Positions 1-9,813 of a DNA stretch of 64,000 nucleotides are shown here, piece after piece; the stretch's first letter is position 1, and the number at the start of each line of letters is the position of its first letter. The position numbers and the translations under genes are program-made. Origin of the DNA: Proteles cristata cristata (taxonomy: Eukaryota > Chordata > Mammalia > Carnivora > Hyaenidae); contig JAESUZ010003291.1 in assembly GCA_017311185.1 (NCBI GenBank), forward strand, positions 124,001 to 188,000, written 5' to 3'. Under the pieces are notes generated by a model. That model worked only from the letters and a program-made list of their open reading frames with translations. It was not told the origin of the DNA and did no database searches.

Positions 1-437
1 CTCCATACCTCTCTTGACGCTCCACCAGGTTATCAACCTGGTTGCAGACCGTGACTCCAGTAGTCTAATGAACAAACGTCCTACTGCTTCCCATCAATGC
101 AGAGATTCCAGGATCTGGAAAGAAAATCTTGCCAAGACTCACAATATAAAACGGGGAACACAGACAAATACCTAAGAGGATGTGAAGTGAGCCGAGAAAA
201 AGGCAATACACAGGAGGTTTCAGAGTTGTGGCAAAGAGTAGCCATGCTCCCCCCAAAGATGTTCAAATTCAGTGTTAAAAGGCAAAACATCATTTCAGCC
301 AAACCGCACATGTCCACAAGCCTGGGGGCTCAGTCTGCAACCCTCAGAGAGACACATAGTGCTGCCTGGATCTCTCCAGTTGAGTCTGCAGTTGCCTCTG
401 ACCAGAGAGGGTACTTTTCATAGGAAATATGCCATCT
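1..437. other. Unassigned sequence
   Basis: I recognise no repeat or gene here. Short open frames exist on both strands and overlap one another, which is typical of non-coding DNA. No splice-site-flanked exon or family motif is visible. Confidence 0.4.
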
Positions 438-648
438 GGGGTGCATGGGTGGCTCAGTCAGTTACGCATCCAAATTTATCGATTTCAGCTCAGGTCATGA
501 TCTTATACTTTGTGAGTTCAAGCCCCATATCCGGCTCTGCTCTGAAAGCATGCAGCCTGCTTGGGATTCTCTTTCTCTCTCTGCCGTTTTCCTTCTCAGT
601 TGCATGCTCTCTCTCAAAATAAATAAATATTAAAGAAGAAAAAAAGAA
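438..648 (+). mobile_element. Carnivore tRNA-Lys SINE, diverged
   Basis: The head GGGGTGCATGGGTGGCTCAG, box-B-like GTGAGTTCAAGCCCC, a CT-rich body and an AAATAAATATTAAAG tail match the Carnivora tRNA-Lys SINE. The left flank (gaaatatgccatct) loosely matches the right flank (aaaacatgtcacct), a probable decayed target-site duplication. The body reads GCATGCAGCCTGCTTGGGATTC, the older subfamily form. Confidence 0.9.
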
Positions 649-1901
649 AAGAAAACATGTCACCTTGCTTCCCTTTTTTTTTTTTTTTAAACAGACTAGA
701 AGACTTCACAATAGCCTGCAAAACCTAAGCTGGTTTTCTTAGATCCAGAGCCATAGGACAAAAACGCCTGAAGCTGGCCCACTAGGGTTCCATCACACAA
801 AGGAAATAGCCATTCTGTTCATTACTGTTGATACTCTGAAATGTTCTGAGGTTGATGCCAGTACTTTCTTCTATTGGACAAGCAGGCATAACAATTACTT
901 AGAAGGACCTAAGAGGGCATAACCCCCCTACACCCATAAGAATGGCATATGGCACCCATTTAAGAAGACACTGAAGGTATTCTCATCCAAATCAGGGACT
1001 GCCATTGGCAATGGGGTTCCCCGTCAGGAAATCTTGCCCCTCAATTCTGAGTGTTGGTCCATTCCTTGCTCTCCATCACTGTCTTCATGCAGCTGAAGTT
1101 TCTGCATCTTTTCCTGATATTAAAGATGTGCCCTTTGCCTGGAAACATTGGTAGCTTTCTGTCAATCACTGTCACCCAGGTAGTAATTACCAGGTAATTA
1201 TTCACAGATGTAGAAATGGTATATAATTAAAAAAACACTTATTACTCATTTTTCAATGGCTTTAACTCATTTTATCTCTGGGGTAAGAAAAAAGCACCTT
1301 ACAAACATACTAATTGAGGCCATAATTGGCTGATATTTATAATCAATTCTTCCATGAGCTTCTCAACATTTTGCCACTCTAACCCATAATGCCTCCCCAA
1401 TTAAAACCCAAGTTATTCAATATATGTGTTCTTTTTTACTAGTAAAATCTTTGCGAAAGTGCTACAGACAAGGGAACACATCCCCAATTTTCCATCTGAT
1501 GGGGGGAGATATGTCTGTGACTCATTAGGCAGAGCTTTGTATGAAATTAAAAAAATGTATTCACGATAACTGTTAATTTAACATGTTTATATCACTGGAG
1601 CATGACTCTTGCATATAAAGGAAGACAAGGCAAAAAACTGATTCAAAACAATTTATGACGCTGGATAATTCTTCACTTTTATCATTTTTAAGATACCAAA
1701 ACCTAAAACAGAGGCATCAACTTTAAAAAGTAGCTTGGAAATAATTTGTGCCGAGGAAGGGAGGACCTGAATGTCATAACCTAAACTTGCAGAAGTACAT
1801 CTGAATTGTCAGGGCAGGTTCTAGTTAGAAATTTCAAATCAATTTCTGAATGTGACTTGTATTTTTATATTTCTACTATCTCCACTCAGACTTAACACCT
1901 A
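649..1901. other. Unassigned AT-rich sequence
   Basis: There is a T14 run near 675-688 and otherwise unique-looking AT-rich DNA. I recognise no gene, RNA or repeat family. Confidence 0.4.
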
Positions 1902-2133
1902 AGAAGTGCCTCAGTGGCTCACTGGTTAAGTGTCTGAGTCTTGGTTTTGGCTCAGGTCATGATCTCACATTTTTGTAGGTTCAAGCCCCACATCAGGCTC
2001 TGCACTGACAACACAGAGCCTGCTTGGGATTCTCTGTCTCCCTGTCTCTCTGCCCCTCCCCAACTCATGCTCTCCCTGTCTCTCTGTCTCTGTCTCTGTC
2101 TCTCTCTCAAAATAAATAAACTTTATTTTTTTT
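1902..2133 (+). mobile_element. Carnivore tRNA SINE, older subfamily
   Basis: The head is diverged (aagtgcctcagtggctcac). It is followed by GACTCTTGG-type leader (gagtcttggttttggctc), GGTTCAAGCCCC box B, GAGCCTGCTTGGGATTCTC body and a TGTCTC-rich 3' part ending in AAATAAATAAA. Left flank cttaacacctaag resembles actaaatacctgtg after the next two SINEs, so this copy probably landed first and the other two sit inside its 3' end. Confidence 0.9.
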
Positions 2134-2148
2134 AAAAAAAGAACTATG
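2134..2148. repeat. Target-site duplication, copy 1 of 3
   Basis: AAAAAAAGAACTATG. The core AAAAAAAGAACTA recurs at 2354-2366 and 2603-2615, bracketing two SINEs in series. The TT/AAAA position fits an L1-endonuclease nick. Confidence 0.85.
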
Positions 2149-2149
2149 A

Positions 2150-2353
2150 GGGGCGCCTGGGTGGCTTAGTTGGTTAAGCGTCCGACTTTCACTTAGGTCA
2201 TGATCTCACGGGTTCGAGCCCCGCGTCGGGCTCTGTGCTGACTGCCAGCTCAGAGCCTGGAGCCAGTTTCAGTCTGTGACACCCTCTCTCTCTGGCCCCT
2301 CCCTGCTCACGCTGTGTCTCTCTCCTAGAAATAAATAAAACATTAAAAAAAAA
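2150..2353 (+). mobile_element. Carnivore tRNA SINE, GCTTAG/TGCC variant
   Basis: This copy has GGGGCGCCTGGGTGGCTTAG, GTCCGACTTTCACTTAGG, intact box B GGGTTCGAGCCCCGC, GACTGCCAGCTCAGAGCC and a CCTAGAAATAAATAAAAC tail with A16. It is bracketed by the AAAAAAAGAACTA duplication. It is little diverged from similar copies at 12.2, 12.6 and 23.4 kb, so it is among the youngest in the window. Confidence 0.95.
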
Positions 2354-2367
2354 AAAAAAAGAACTAT

Positions 2368-2602
2368 GGCGCCTGGGTGGCTTAGTCGGTTAAGCGTCCG
2401 ACTTTCGCTTGGGTCATGATCTCACGGTTCGTGGGTTCGAGCCCATCGGGCTCTGTGCTGACTGCCAGCTCAGAGCCTGGAGCCTGTTTCAGCCTGTGAC
2501 TCCCTCTGTCTCTGACCTCCCCTGCTCACGCTGTCTCTCTCTCTCCTAAAAATAAATAAAACATTAAAAAATAAATAAATAAATAAATAAATAAATAAAA
2601 AT
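2368..2602 (+). mobile_element. Carnivore tRNA SINE, GCTTAG/TGCC variant, with ATAA tail
   Basis: This is the same variant as the preceding copy (TTTCGCTTGGG, GACTGCCAGCTC). The first few head bases are missing, and five bases are lost in the CCC[GCGT]CGGG region after box B. The 3' tail has expanded into an (AAAT)n microsatellite at about 2565-2600. The third copy of the AAAAAAAGAACTA duplication follows. Confidence 0.95.
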
Positions 2603-2615
2603 AAAAAAAGAACTA

Positions 2616-3182
2616 AATACCTGTGAAAACTTTCTAATACAACTGATGAGAATAATCATTCATATTTTGGATAAATATTCAACATTTAATATGATAAGTC
2701 TTATATAATTATTTAAATGGGATTAAAGAAGTTTCACTTTAGCCAAATACAATACTAGCAGTAAATGATTCCTGATGTTCTATGCAATACTATAGTTTCC
2801 AAGACATGGTCAGCTAGAGTCTGGGTCTTTGTTTTAAAGATTAGAAAACCATATTTAGAAACTTTGAATGGCTTATAGATGGTGAATTATGTCATATACC
2901 AAGTCAAATCTGACTATTAAACAGGTATGAATAGACTAGATAAGGAATGGCATCATTCTACTTGCTAGAAAAAGTATTAAATGTAAGACATGCATTATGC
3001 GAAAGAAGATTCTAATTTTGAGGGCAAAAATACTGCCTTATTCATCTTTTCTGTTTGTATCCTACAAAGCCCAACTCATTATTTGCAAATGGTAAATATT
3101 CAACAAACACTGAATGCAATGGCACTTTAAATTGGATTACAATATAATTCAGCTCTCTCTCTCATTCTTAGTTCTTCAGCAT
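2616..3182. other. Unassigned AT-rich sequence
   Basis: I see no gene or identifiable repeat. It lies between the triple SINE and a possible MER5-like relic. Confidence 0.4.
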
Positions 3183-3582
3183 ATTCTCAAACTTTAGTTT
3201 TTAGTTTCACTTTAGCATTACCTGGGAGTTTATATTCTGCCAACCTCTACTCTCAAAATTCTTTTCTTTCTTTTTAATGTTTTATTTATTTCTGAGAGAG
3301 AGAGAGAGAGAGAGACAGTGTGAGCAGAGGAGGGTCAGAGAGAGAGGGAGACACAGAATCTGAAACAGGCTCCATGCTCTTAGCTGGCTGTGAGCACAGA
3401 GCCTGACGCGAGGCTCGAACCCACGAACCGTGAGATCATGACCTGAGCCTAAGTTGGACGCTTAACCTACTGAGCCACCCAGGAGCCCCTCAAAATTCTT
3501 TTCAACTGGTACTGGAGAGGCTCAAGAAGTAGTGGTCTATTGGCCACAGTTGAGCAATGCTGCCTTAGGAATTACCAACAGT
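3183..3582 (+). repeat. Possible MER5A-like hAT relic, split by a SINE
   Basis: The pieces tctcaaactttag, attacctgggagttta and the closing tggccacagttgagcaatgctg resemble the small hAT MITE MER5A, whose ends read like 'GTTCTCAA' and its complement. The two halves are separated by the SINE at 3267-3488. Identification is from memory of the family and is tentative. Confidence 0.35.
3267..3488 (-). mobile_element. Carnivore tRNA SINE with 15-bp target-site duplication
   Basis: On the minus strand it has the CCTGGGTGGCTCAG head, box B (the complement reads ctcgaacccacgaaccgtga), and AGCTAAGAGC and CCCTCC motifs. The (GA)n tract on the + strand is its CT-rich 3' part. CTCAAAATTCTTTTC at 3252-3266 is repeated exactly at 3489-3503. 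The CAGCTAAGAGC region looks intermediate between the GACAGCTC and GACTGCCAGCTC forms. Confidence 0.95.
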
Positions 3583-4143
3583 TCTTTCTTTTTGGAGTAG
3601 TGGTCAGAACCATCCAGTCTATTATGAGTCAGAGTGGAGTTTGAAAGAGAGTTTGATTCTTTGCTCCATCCTAATAAGGGTGGAGGGAGGAATGATTACA
3701 TGTGAATGCATACAAACATAAGGTCTATCTAGAAATGACATTTCTCCTGGACCCTTCATTCCAGGCAGCTATCAACCCTTTCTTTTCCGCTGGAGAGGTG
3801 ATGCATTATGGTAGATAAGATCATGGCCACAGGACGAGACAGACCCAAGGAACTTCAAATCTTGCTTCCTCCAATACCTACCAAGAGTGAATCTGGGTGA
3901 GTGATTTAAATTCCCAAGTCATTTTCCTAACATGTAAAACAGGGACAGTAACAACTGCCTCATAGGTGGGGTGAAGTAACTTATTTTTCATACTAGATGT
4001 TTCAGAAATGTAACCATTATCCTTTTTCCATTTATAGACCCTATGTAAAAGAAACACTGTATTATGAACCACATATGCTTGCATACTAAGTGAAAATGTT
4101 ACTGTGATTCCAAATAGTGAGTGGATGTCAAATATATGAACTT
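3583..4143 (+). repeat. Mostly unassigned; MIR-like segment at 3850-4000
   Basis: Around 3890-3975, gtgagtgatttaaattcccaagtc followed by cctaacatgtaaaacaggg and gcctcataggtggg follows the order of MIR core-SINE sequence (tgaccttgggcaag, cctcatctgtaaaatggg, ctcatagggttg). The rest of the interval shows nothing I recognise. Confidence 0.4.
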
Positions 4144-4154
4144 CAGTTTTCATT
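4144..4154. repeat. Target-site duplication of the inverted L1 (left)
   Basis: CAGTTTTCATT is repeated exactly at 4501-4511, bracketing the L1 fragment between them. Confidence 0.8.
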
Positions 4155-4387
4155 TTTTTTTTTTACAAATAGTTTATTGTCAAATTAGTTTCCACATAAC
4201 ACTCAGTGCTCATCCCCACAAGTGTCCTCCTCCATGCCCATCCCTCCTCCCCCCCACATCCATCAGTCCTCAGTTTTTGTCAGCATTCAAGAGTCTCTCA
4301 TGGTTTGCCTCTCTCCCTTTCCCCCACCATTTCCGCCCTTCTTCTCCCCCTTGTTCCTCCGTCAAGTGCCTCCTAATCCTCCCTCCC
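4155..4387 (-). mobile_element. L1 3' UTR, antisense part of a 5'-inverted insertion
   Basis: The poly-T run at 4155-4164 is the poly-A tail on the minus strand. Next come the reverse complements of caataaactattt, gatgagcactgagtgtta, cacttgtgggg and the tract ggcaaaccatgagagactc, which are carnivore L1 3' UTR features. The + strand copy at 53.4 kb is the same family. It joins directly to a sense-oriented ORF2 fragment at about 4388. Confidence 0.9.
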
Positions 4388-4500
4388 CTATGACCCAGCA
4401 ATAGCACTGCTAGGAATTTACCCAAGGGATACAGAAATGCTGAGGCATAGGAGCACATGTGCCCCAATGTTCATAGCAGCACTCTCCACAATAGCTAAAA
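4388..4500 (+). pseudogene. L1 ORF2 C-terminal fragment, inverted 5' part
   Basis: The + strand reads into the conserved L1 ORF2 C-terminal region: tgacccagcaatagcactgc and, in frame from 4437, HRSTCAPMFIAALSTIAK. It lies in opposite orientation to the 3' UTR piece at its left, and both share one target-site duplication. This is the twin-priming signature. It is a dead fragment of a reverse transcriptase ORF. Confidence 0.85.
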
Positions 4501-4558
4501 CAGTTTTCATTCTTAAGCTGGGATTGAACGACTCTATGATTTGCATGGATTTATTTAC

Positions 4559-4940
4559 TGTGATAGATGGGATGTTTGTGTCCCCCCAGCCCCCTACCCC
4601 TGCCAAAATACATATATTGAAACCTAACCTTCAGTGGGATGTATTTGGAGGCAGTGATTTGGGTGTGATTAGGTCATACAGGTGGAGCCTTGTTATTGGG
4701 ATTAATGCCCCTAGAAAAGAGAACCCAGAGCTCTCTCTTGCTTCTTCTACCACATGAGAACATGTTGGGAAAACAAGATGACCAACCATAAACCAGAAAG
4801 CGGGCTTTCACCTGATGCTCAACCTGCCAACGCCTGATCTTGGACTTCCCAGCCCCTAGAACTGTGAGAAATAGACGTGTGCTGTTTAAGCCATCCAGGC
4901 TATGGTGTTTTGTGATAGCAACCTAGCTACAAATTGCTAC
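4559..4940 (+). mobile_element. MaLR-type solo LTR (MLT1 group)
   Basis: The order of motifs follows MLT1-type LTRs of the ERVL-MaLR group: tgtgatagatggg, gtgtcccccc, ttgaaacctaacc, ggtgtgattaggtcat, gggattaatgccc, gaacccagagctctct, ccagaaagcgggc, gatcttggacttcccagcc, agaactgtgagaaata and ggtgttttgtgatagcaa. No internal retroviral region or second LTR lies next to it, so it is a solo LTR. Confidence 0.8.
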
Positions 4941-5654
4941 AGGATTTTGCTATATATTATCAATTGAACGTGAATCACTTCGTGTGACCAAATCGTTGTC
5001 ACATTTCACCTTTTAATAGATGTAAGATTTGACTCTTAAAATGTCAGTGTCAAAATCTCTGGAAATAGTATTTGTTTTTCTCTGGAGTCTTAGATAATAA
5101 TGAATAGCTCTTTCTGTTTTTCATACATAAAAGGGAAGGTATGAAATGTGAAAATGAGTATTACATTTCAACAATTGAGGAGGAACGTTAAAGTAGAAGA
5201 TTCTTTGACACTGTAAATGGAATGTCAACTTTCTTATTCACCTCATATTCTTCCTACCTTACAGGCTTTGAATGCTCCAACATGCCAATGACTTATAAAA
5301 ACTTGAATATCCTGAAATTGACTGAGACTAATTTCCCTCCTGTTAGTTCAAAAATTGCCTAACTTTGCGACAGATTAACTGACAGAATGAGGCAATTAAG
5401 CCATGCTATTAGATGGGACTCTCGCTCTCTCTATAGAGTGTGTATGTATATATATACATACATACATTATATACATAATATATATATACACATATATATT
5501 AACCTGAATGATTAAGAAGCAAACCAACAGTGTTTTCAGGGATAAATTTAATGTTTAAATAAATAATTGTGGCTCTTAGCACTTCTTTTCAAAGCACTAA
5601 AATCATGATGATGATGATAAAATAATACACATTAAACAATCTCTATGTGCCTAC
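4941..5654. repeat. Unassigned, with AT-rich simple repeat at 5440-5500
   Basis: The stretch tgtatgtatatatatacata and its continuation form an imperfect TA/TACA simple repeat at about 5440-5500. A short (GAT)n tract (atgatgatgat) is near 5606-5617. Nothing else is recognised. Confidence 0.6.
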
Positions 5655-5805
5655 AAGACTACTTAACTGCTCTGCACCTCCAGTCCACATCTATAAAATT
5701 CAGATAACAGTACTGACCTCCACACTGTATATGGAACATTAAGTTAACAAATCCCCCAAGTTTGGCACCCAGTAAGGGGCTATCAGGATGTCTGCTGTTA
5801 CTATC
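5655..5805 (+). repeat. MIR relic
   Basis: Ordered matches to the 3' half of MIR are present: gactacttaactgctctgc, catctataaaattcag, gacctccacactgtatatgg and ggcacccagtaagg. The copy is old and heavily diverged. Confidence 0.55.
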
Positions 5806-5884
5806 ATTCCATCAATAAAATCTGGGGTAATGGGTGTATCGCCTTCTTGTTGGAAGTTTGTGGAAGCTGAATTTGACAAGGTTG

Positions 5885-5970
5885 ATAATTCTTGAAGTCC
5901 ACGCAGGAAGACATCTGGAACCTGAATTTAAATCCCAGTCCTCTGATTCCATGTGTTTGTGACCTAATTC
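5885..5970 (+). repeat. Possible second MIR fragment
   Basis: gaacctgaatttaaatcccagtcctctg then gtgacctaattc resembles the MIR stretch that reads 'ggttcgaatcccagctctg' and 'gtgaccttgggc'. The match is short and weak. Confidence 0.35.
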
Positions 5971-6060
5971 AAAGCCCTGTCTTGGGGGAAATGTAGGAAT
6001 CTGGCTGAGCCAGCCACCCACAGCATGAACTATCAATGACCTTAACAGAGGACGTCTTCA

Positions 6061-6258
6061 GGGCACCTGGTGGCTCAGTCGGCTAAGTGTCCAACTTCAG
6101 TTCAGGTCATAATCTCATGGTTCATGAATTGTGCCATACATTGGGTTCTCTATTGTCAGCACAGAGCCTGCTTCAGATCCTCTCCCTACCTTCTCTGCCC
6201 CTCCCTTGCTCTCTCTCTCTCTCTCTCTCAAAAATAAATAAACATTAAAAAGAAAATC
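6061..6258 (+). mobile_element. Carnivore tRNA SINE
   Basis: GGGCACCTGGTGGCTCAGTCGGCTAAG head, GTCCAACTTCAGTTCAGG, CAGCACAGAGCCTGCTTCAGATC body, (CT)n and AAATAAATAAACATTAAAAA tail. Box B is degraded. The flanks acagaggacgtct (6045-6057) and acagaggcagtct (6259-6271) are a near-identical target-site duplication. Confidence 0.92.
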
Positions 6259-6853
6259 ACAGAGGCAGTCTGCAACTAATATTTGACCCTCCACTTTCCT
6301 TAAGTCACTTTTAAGTACAAGAGACAGAAATAATTCTGCTTTTCAGTTAAATGTATTTAAAGCAAAACCCTCAAGTGACTGAAAGACTAAATGAGAGAGG
6401 AAATAATGGGCACTCTCAAGAGTAAATACCTGAGACTGAAAAATCATTGTCTCTGTGACAGTAAAGCATTACAGTATCCAAATACCAATTTATAAAGCTG
6501 GAGTGATCACGGCTATCATGGTCTGTTCATCTCAGCTTTTTCTCAATCTGGATGAATAATTGGTTAGTTAGTCCAGCAACAGCCTTTGACCCACAAATGA
6601 AGAGCTAAAATTGCCAAATTTAGCAAACAAAAATACAGGCTTCCCAGTGAAATCTTAATTCCAGATAAATGACAAATATGTTTGTACTTTTATATGTACA
6701 AGTATGTTCTAAATGTTACTTGGGCATATTTATCCTAAAACATTATTTGCTATTTATCTGCTATTCAAATTTAACTGGCTGCTCGGGATTTTACCTAGCA
6801 GTGGCCTAGTTTTTGAATTTCCTTTTCAGGGATGATTGCCTAAGGAAGGATGT
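6259..6853. other. Unassigned sequence
   Basis: AT-rich DNA with no recognised gene or repeat. Confidence 0.4.
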
Positions 6854-7219
6854 TGTTATGAACTAAATATTTCTGTCCGCCACAAATTCACATGTTGAAG
6901 CTCTAAGCACCAATATGCTAGTTGGAGATGGGAGCCTTTGGGAGATGATTAGGGTTGAATGAGGTCACGAGGGTGAGGATCTCATAGTGGGATTAGCACC
7001 CTGTAAGAAGAGACACCAGAGAGCTTACTCTCTCTCTGCATGCACTGTGAGTACACAGTGAAAGGGTGGCTGGTCGCCAGCCCAGGAGAAGAGGCATCAA
7101 GAGAAGAAACCTACCTTGTCAGCACCCTAATCTTCAGCTTCCAAGATTCCAGAATTGTGAGGAGTACATTTCTGTTATTTTGCAGTATTCTGTGCCAGCA
7201 GCCAGAGCAGACCAAGATG
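6854..7219 (+). mobile_element. MaLR-type solo LTR (MLT1C-like)
   Basis: Ordered motifs are tgttatgaactaaatat, ttcacatgttgaagctctaa, ttggagatgggagcctttgg, gggattagcaccctgtaaga, agagacaccagagagctta, cagcaccctaatcttcagc and ccagaattgtgag. They match the MLT1C/D type of ERVL-MaLR LTR at high divergence. An open frame running through it (7040-7363) is coincidental. Confidence 0.75.
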
Positions 7220-7932
7220 GAAGTATTGCGTACTGTGACTCACGTCAGTAGCAGCTACATCCTGGTCTCACGCAAGACTCTCACCATGCAGATAACCCTT
7301 CTCTGCCTATATTTCTTGGGCCTCCAGGATGGCCAACCCCAAGCAGAACTATTTTCTGCATAAGAGTCACACAGCTTTTCTCTCCCTGTATTACTTCAAA
7401 GCGTTTCCACATGATTGGCTGCCCTAGGCTTCCATGCTCTTACTGTGAATTTCCAAAACTGGGTTCCATTTTACTTTTCCCCAGACCACATCTTTCCAGG
7501 TTCTAGAGATTGTTGTATAGTCTTATAAGCTGCCTTCATTTTCAAATCCCACCAATAATGGATTACAGACATAGATCCCTTGCCTACCAGTTTCAGGCCG
7601 CTTCTCTGTGACCCCTTGAATGTGTTTTCATCTGACACTGAGTTCAGTGGATTCAGGCTAGACTGAAAGCAATTACCCAGGGCTTGTGTTTGAATGTTGA
7701 ATTCCAATTTTCTTTTCCCCTTTAAAACATATTTGTTCTAGAACTTCTGGAAAACTAGACCCGGATTTCCAAATTCCTCAGCAAATTTCATGTACACCTC
7801 TACCTTGTTAAAATAAACTTTTCCAATTACTTATACACACACACAATGACCCTTGTAGAATTTCTACAATCTCTTGATTTTAAACTGAAGTTTTCTTTTT
7901 CTCTCATTCCTGATCTCTTTTTTCCTGATTAC

Positions 7933-7934
<2 letters not shown>
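7220..7934. other. Unassigned sequence
   Basis: No gene or repeat family recognised. A minus-strand open frame at 7471-7707 has no family features. Confidence 0.4.

Positions 7935-7993
<59 letters not shown>
7935..7993. repeat. Compound (CT)n(CA)n microsatellite
   Basis: About 18 CT units run directly into about 12 CA units. It is probably length-polymorphic. It is not attached to a SINE. Confidence 0.97.
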
Positions 7994-7994
<1 letters not shown>

Positions 7995-8136
7995 AACACA
8001 AATAAGCACTAACTCTTACTTATTTTTCACTCAACTTAAAGCATCATTAGGAAGTGCTAAATATGTAGCAGATACTCTCTGCATCAGTAGTTGATTGTTT
8101 TCTGACCACATTAACCTTAGATATACTCAATTATTT

Positions 8137-8386
8137 CTGATTTGTGACATTCTTTTTTTTTTTTTTAATATTTTTATTTATTTCTAGGAGAGAGAGAGAG
8201 ACAGCGTGAGCAGGGGAGGGTCAGAGAGAGAGGAGTCACAGACTGAAACAGGCTCCAGGCTCTGAGCTGGCAGTCAGCACAGAGCCCGACGCGGGGCTCG
8301 AACCCACGAACCGCGAGATCATGACCCAAGTGAAAGTCGGATGCTTAACCGACTAAGCCACCCAGGCGTCCCTGATTTGTGACATT
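8137..8386 (-). mobile_element. Carnivore tRNA SINE, GCTTAG/TGCC variant, with TSDs
   Basis: CTGATTTGTGACATT at 8137-8151 is repeated exactly at 8372-8386. Between them a minus-strand copy reads GGGACGCCTGGGTGGCTTAG, GACTTTCACTTGGG, GCGGTTCGTGGGTTCGAG, GACTGCCAGCTCAGAGCC and CCTAGAAATAAATAAAAATATT with a long A tail. The exact duplication indicates a recent insertion. Confidence 0.97.
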
Positions 8387-9582
8387 ATTTCTGAGTTTTA
8401 CCCTCTTATTAGTCTAAGAAGAAAACAAGAGAAAGATTTTACCTGGAAAAATATAAAATTAGTCTAAAATCATTTCCCATAAAATACTTGCATAAACATA
8501 TTCTAGAAAGAATTGTGTTTTATGAAATTTACTTTAGGCCTCTGGTATGTCAATCTTTTCACTCCAAAGCTGATTTCATTTTGGCCCTCGCTTTTAAGAA
8601 GAGAATAATTTGCTTGCTTCGATGATTGTTGAGTCTAATAAGTGTTGATCATGATAATGGCTTAGGCAAAGCACATTTATATAGTAAAAGTTGAAGGAAA
8701 ATGATTCTTCAGAGGTACAGCTTTCAGAATTACGCAAAGAATGACATTTACTCAACTTTTAAAGATCCAATGGGAGAGAATATGTATGCGTGTATGCTTG
8801 TTTAACTGACTTGGGTTGAGCTCCTCCACCGAAAATAGATATATTTTACATAAGAATGGTATATATCCGTTTATTATAAGTTTCAGGAGCCTGGCTTCCT
8901 CAGTAAGTAGTGCTTACTTTACTTCATTTCTAATTCATTATTGAATTCATGGCTCCTTTGCACTTTTTAAGGAAAAGATATTTCCCCACGAGTGCATTTT
9001 ACTTTCCTTCAGCCTGCTTCTTCACCTCCTCTAAAATTCTAAATTCTGACGATCAAACAGGACTTAATGAGCTGAGAGTAGGTGTGTTCCTCAGCTGTGA
9101 TTACCCGGTACACTGTGCATCCCTCTATGCTACTGTTTTGCAATTATCACGTTGCTTGGTTGTATCCCTATGCTTGCCCAGGAGTTGCTCAAAAGCAAGG
9201 TGTGGTTGTTATTCTTCAAAAGCATGAGTCCCAGCTCATGCCTGGGACTTGCTATGTCCAAAGTGCAAGCAAACAAATAAACAGGGACTCTAAAATGAGC
9301 ACAGTAACCCAGGCACTTCAGAATACTAGGGGCAGTAAGCGGCTGAGAGCAAACCCATTTCTGTAGACTGGTGCACTGGGCTAAAATTCCCAACCAAAAC
9401 ATTCCATTCCGTCTAAAGGAATGTCACCCTGAAAAGTTCTGTTATCTTCTGACACTTCTATATCCTTTTAGGCTGACCACAATTTATCCTTTTAGCTAAT
9501 ATCCACTGTGCCCCAAAGTTTAAGGTAATCTCTATGACAACAGAGCAAAAGCAAATGTCTTGCTACCAATATAATGAGTCAC
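8387..9582. other. Unassigned sequence
   Basis: Mostly AT-rich unique DNA. At 9080-9400 frames are open on both strands, but they shadow each other and show no family motif. I make no gene call. Confidence 0.4.
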
Positions 9583-9813
9583 ACAAGAGTAACATTTTAA
9601 AGATTTTTTTTTAATGTTTCTTTTTTTTGGGGGGGTGGGGGCTAGGCAGAGAGAAAGGGAGACAGAATCTGAAGCAGGCTCCAGGCTCCGAGCTGTCAGC
9701 ACAGAACCCAATGAAAGGCTTGAACTCACTAACCGTGAGATCATGACCTGAGCTGAACTTGGACGCTTAACTGACTGAATCACCCAGGCGCCCCACAAGA
9801 GTTAACATTTTTA
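9583..9813 (-). mobile_element. Carnivore tRNA SINE with diverged TSDs
   Basis: ACAAGAGTAACATTTTAA at 9583-9600 matches ACAAGAGTTAACATTTTTAA at about 9795-9814. The minus strand reads GGGGCGCCTGGGTGATTCAG, CAGCTCAGGTCATGATCTCACGG and CTGACAGCTCGGAGCC. The 3' part has a G-rich interruption on the + strand. This is the older GACAGCTC form. Confidence 0.92.

Noticed and set aside
97..633. Open frames of 60-116 codons at the left edge.
   Set aside because: They overlap each other, run into a SINE and show no motif or splice context.
5440..5500. Palindromic AT-rich stretch as a possible origin or cruciform element.
   Set aside because: An imperfect TA/TACA simple repeat is the simpler explanation.
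7040..7363. A 107-codon + strand frame.
   Set aside because: It mostly lies inside a MaLR LTR.
9082..9402. Opposed open frames of about 90 codons on both strands.
   Set aside because: Mutual shadows with no family similarity that I can recognise.
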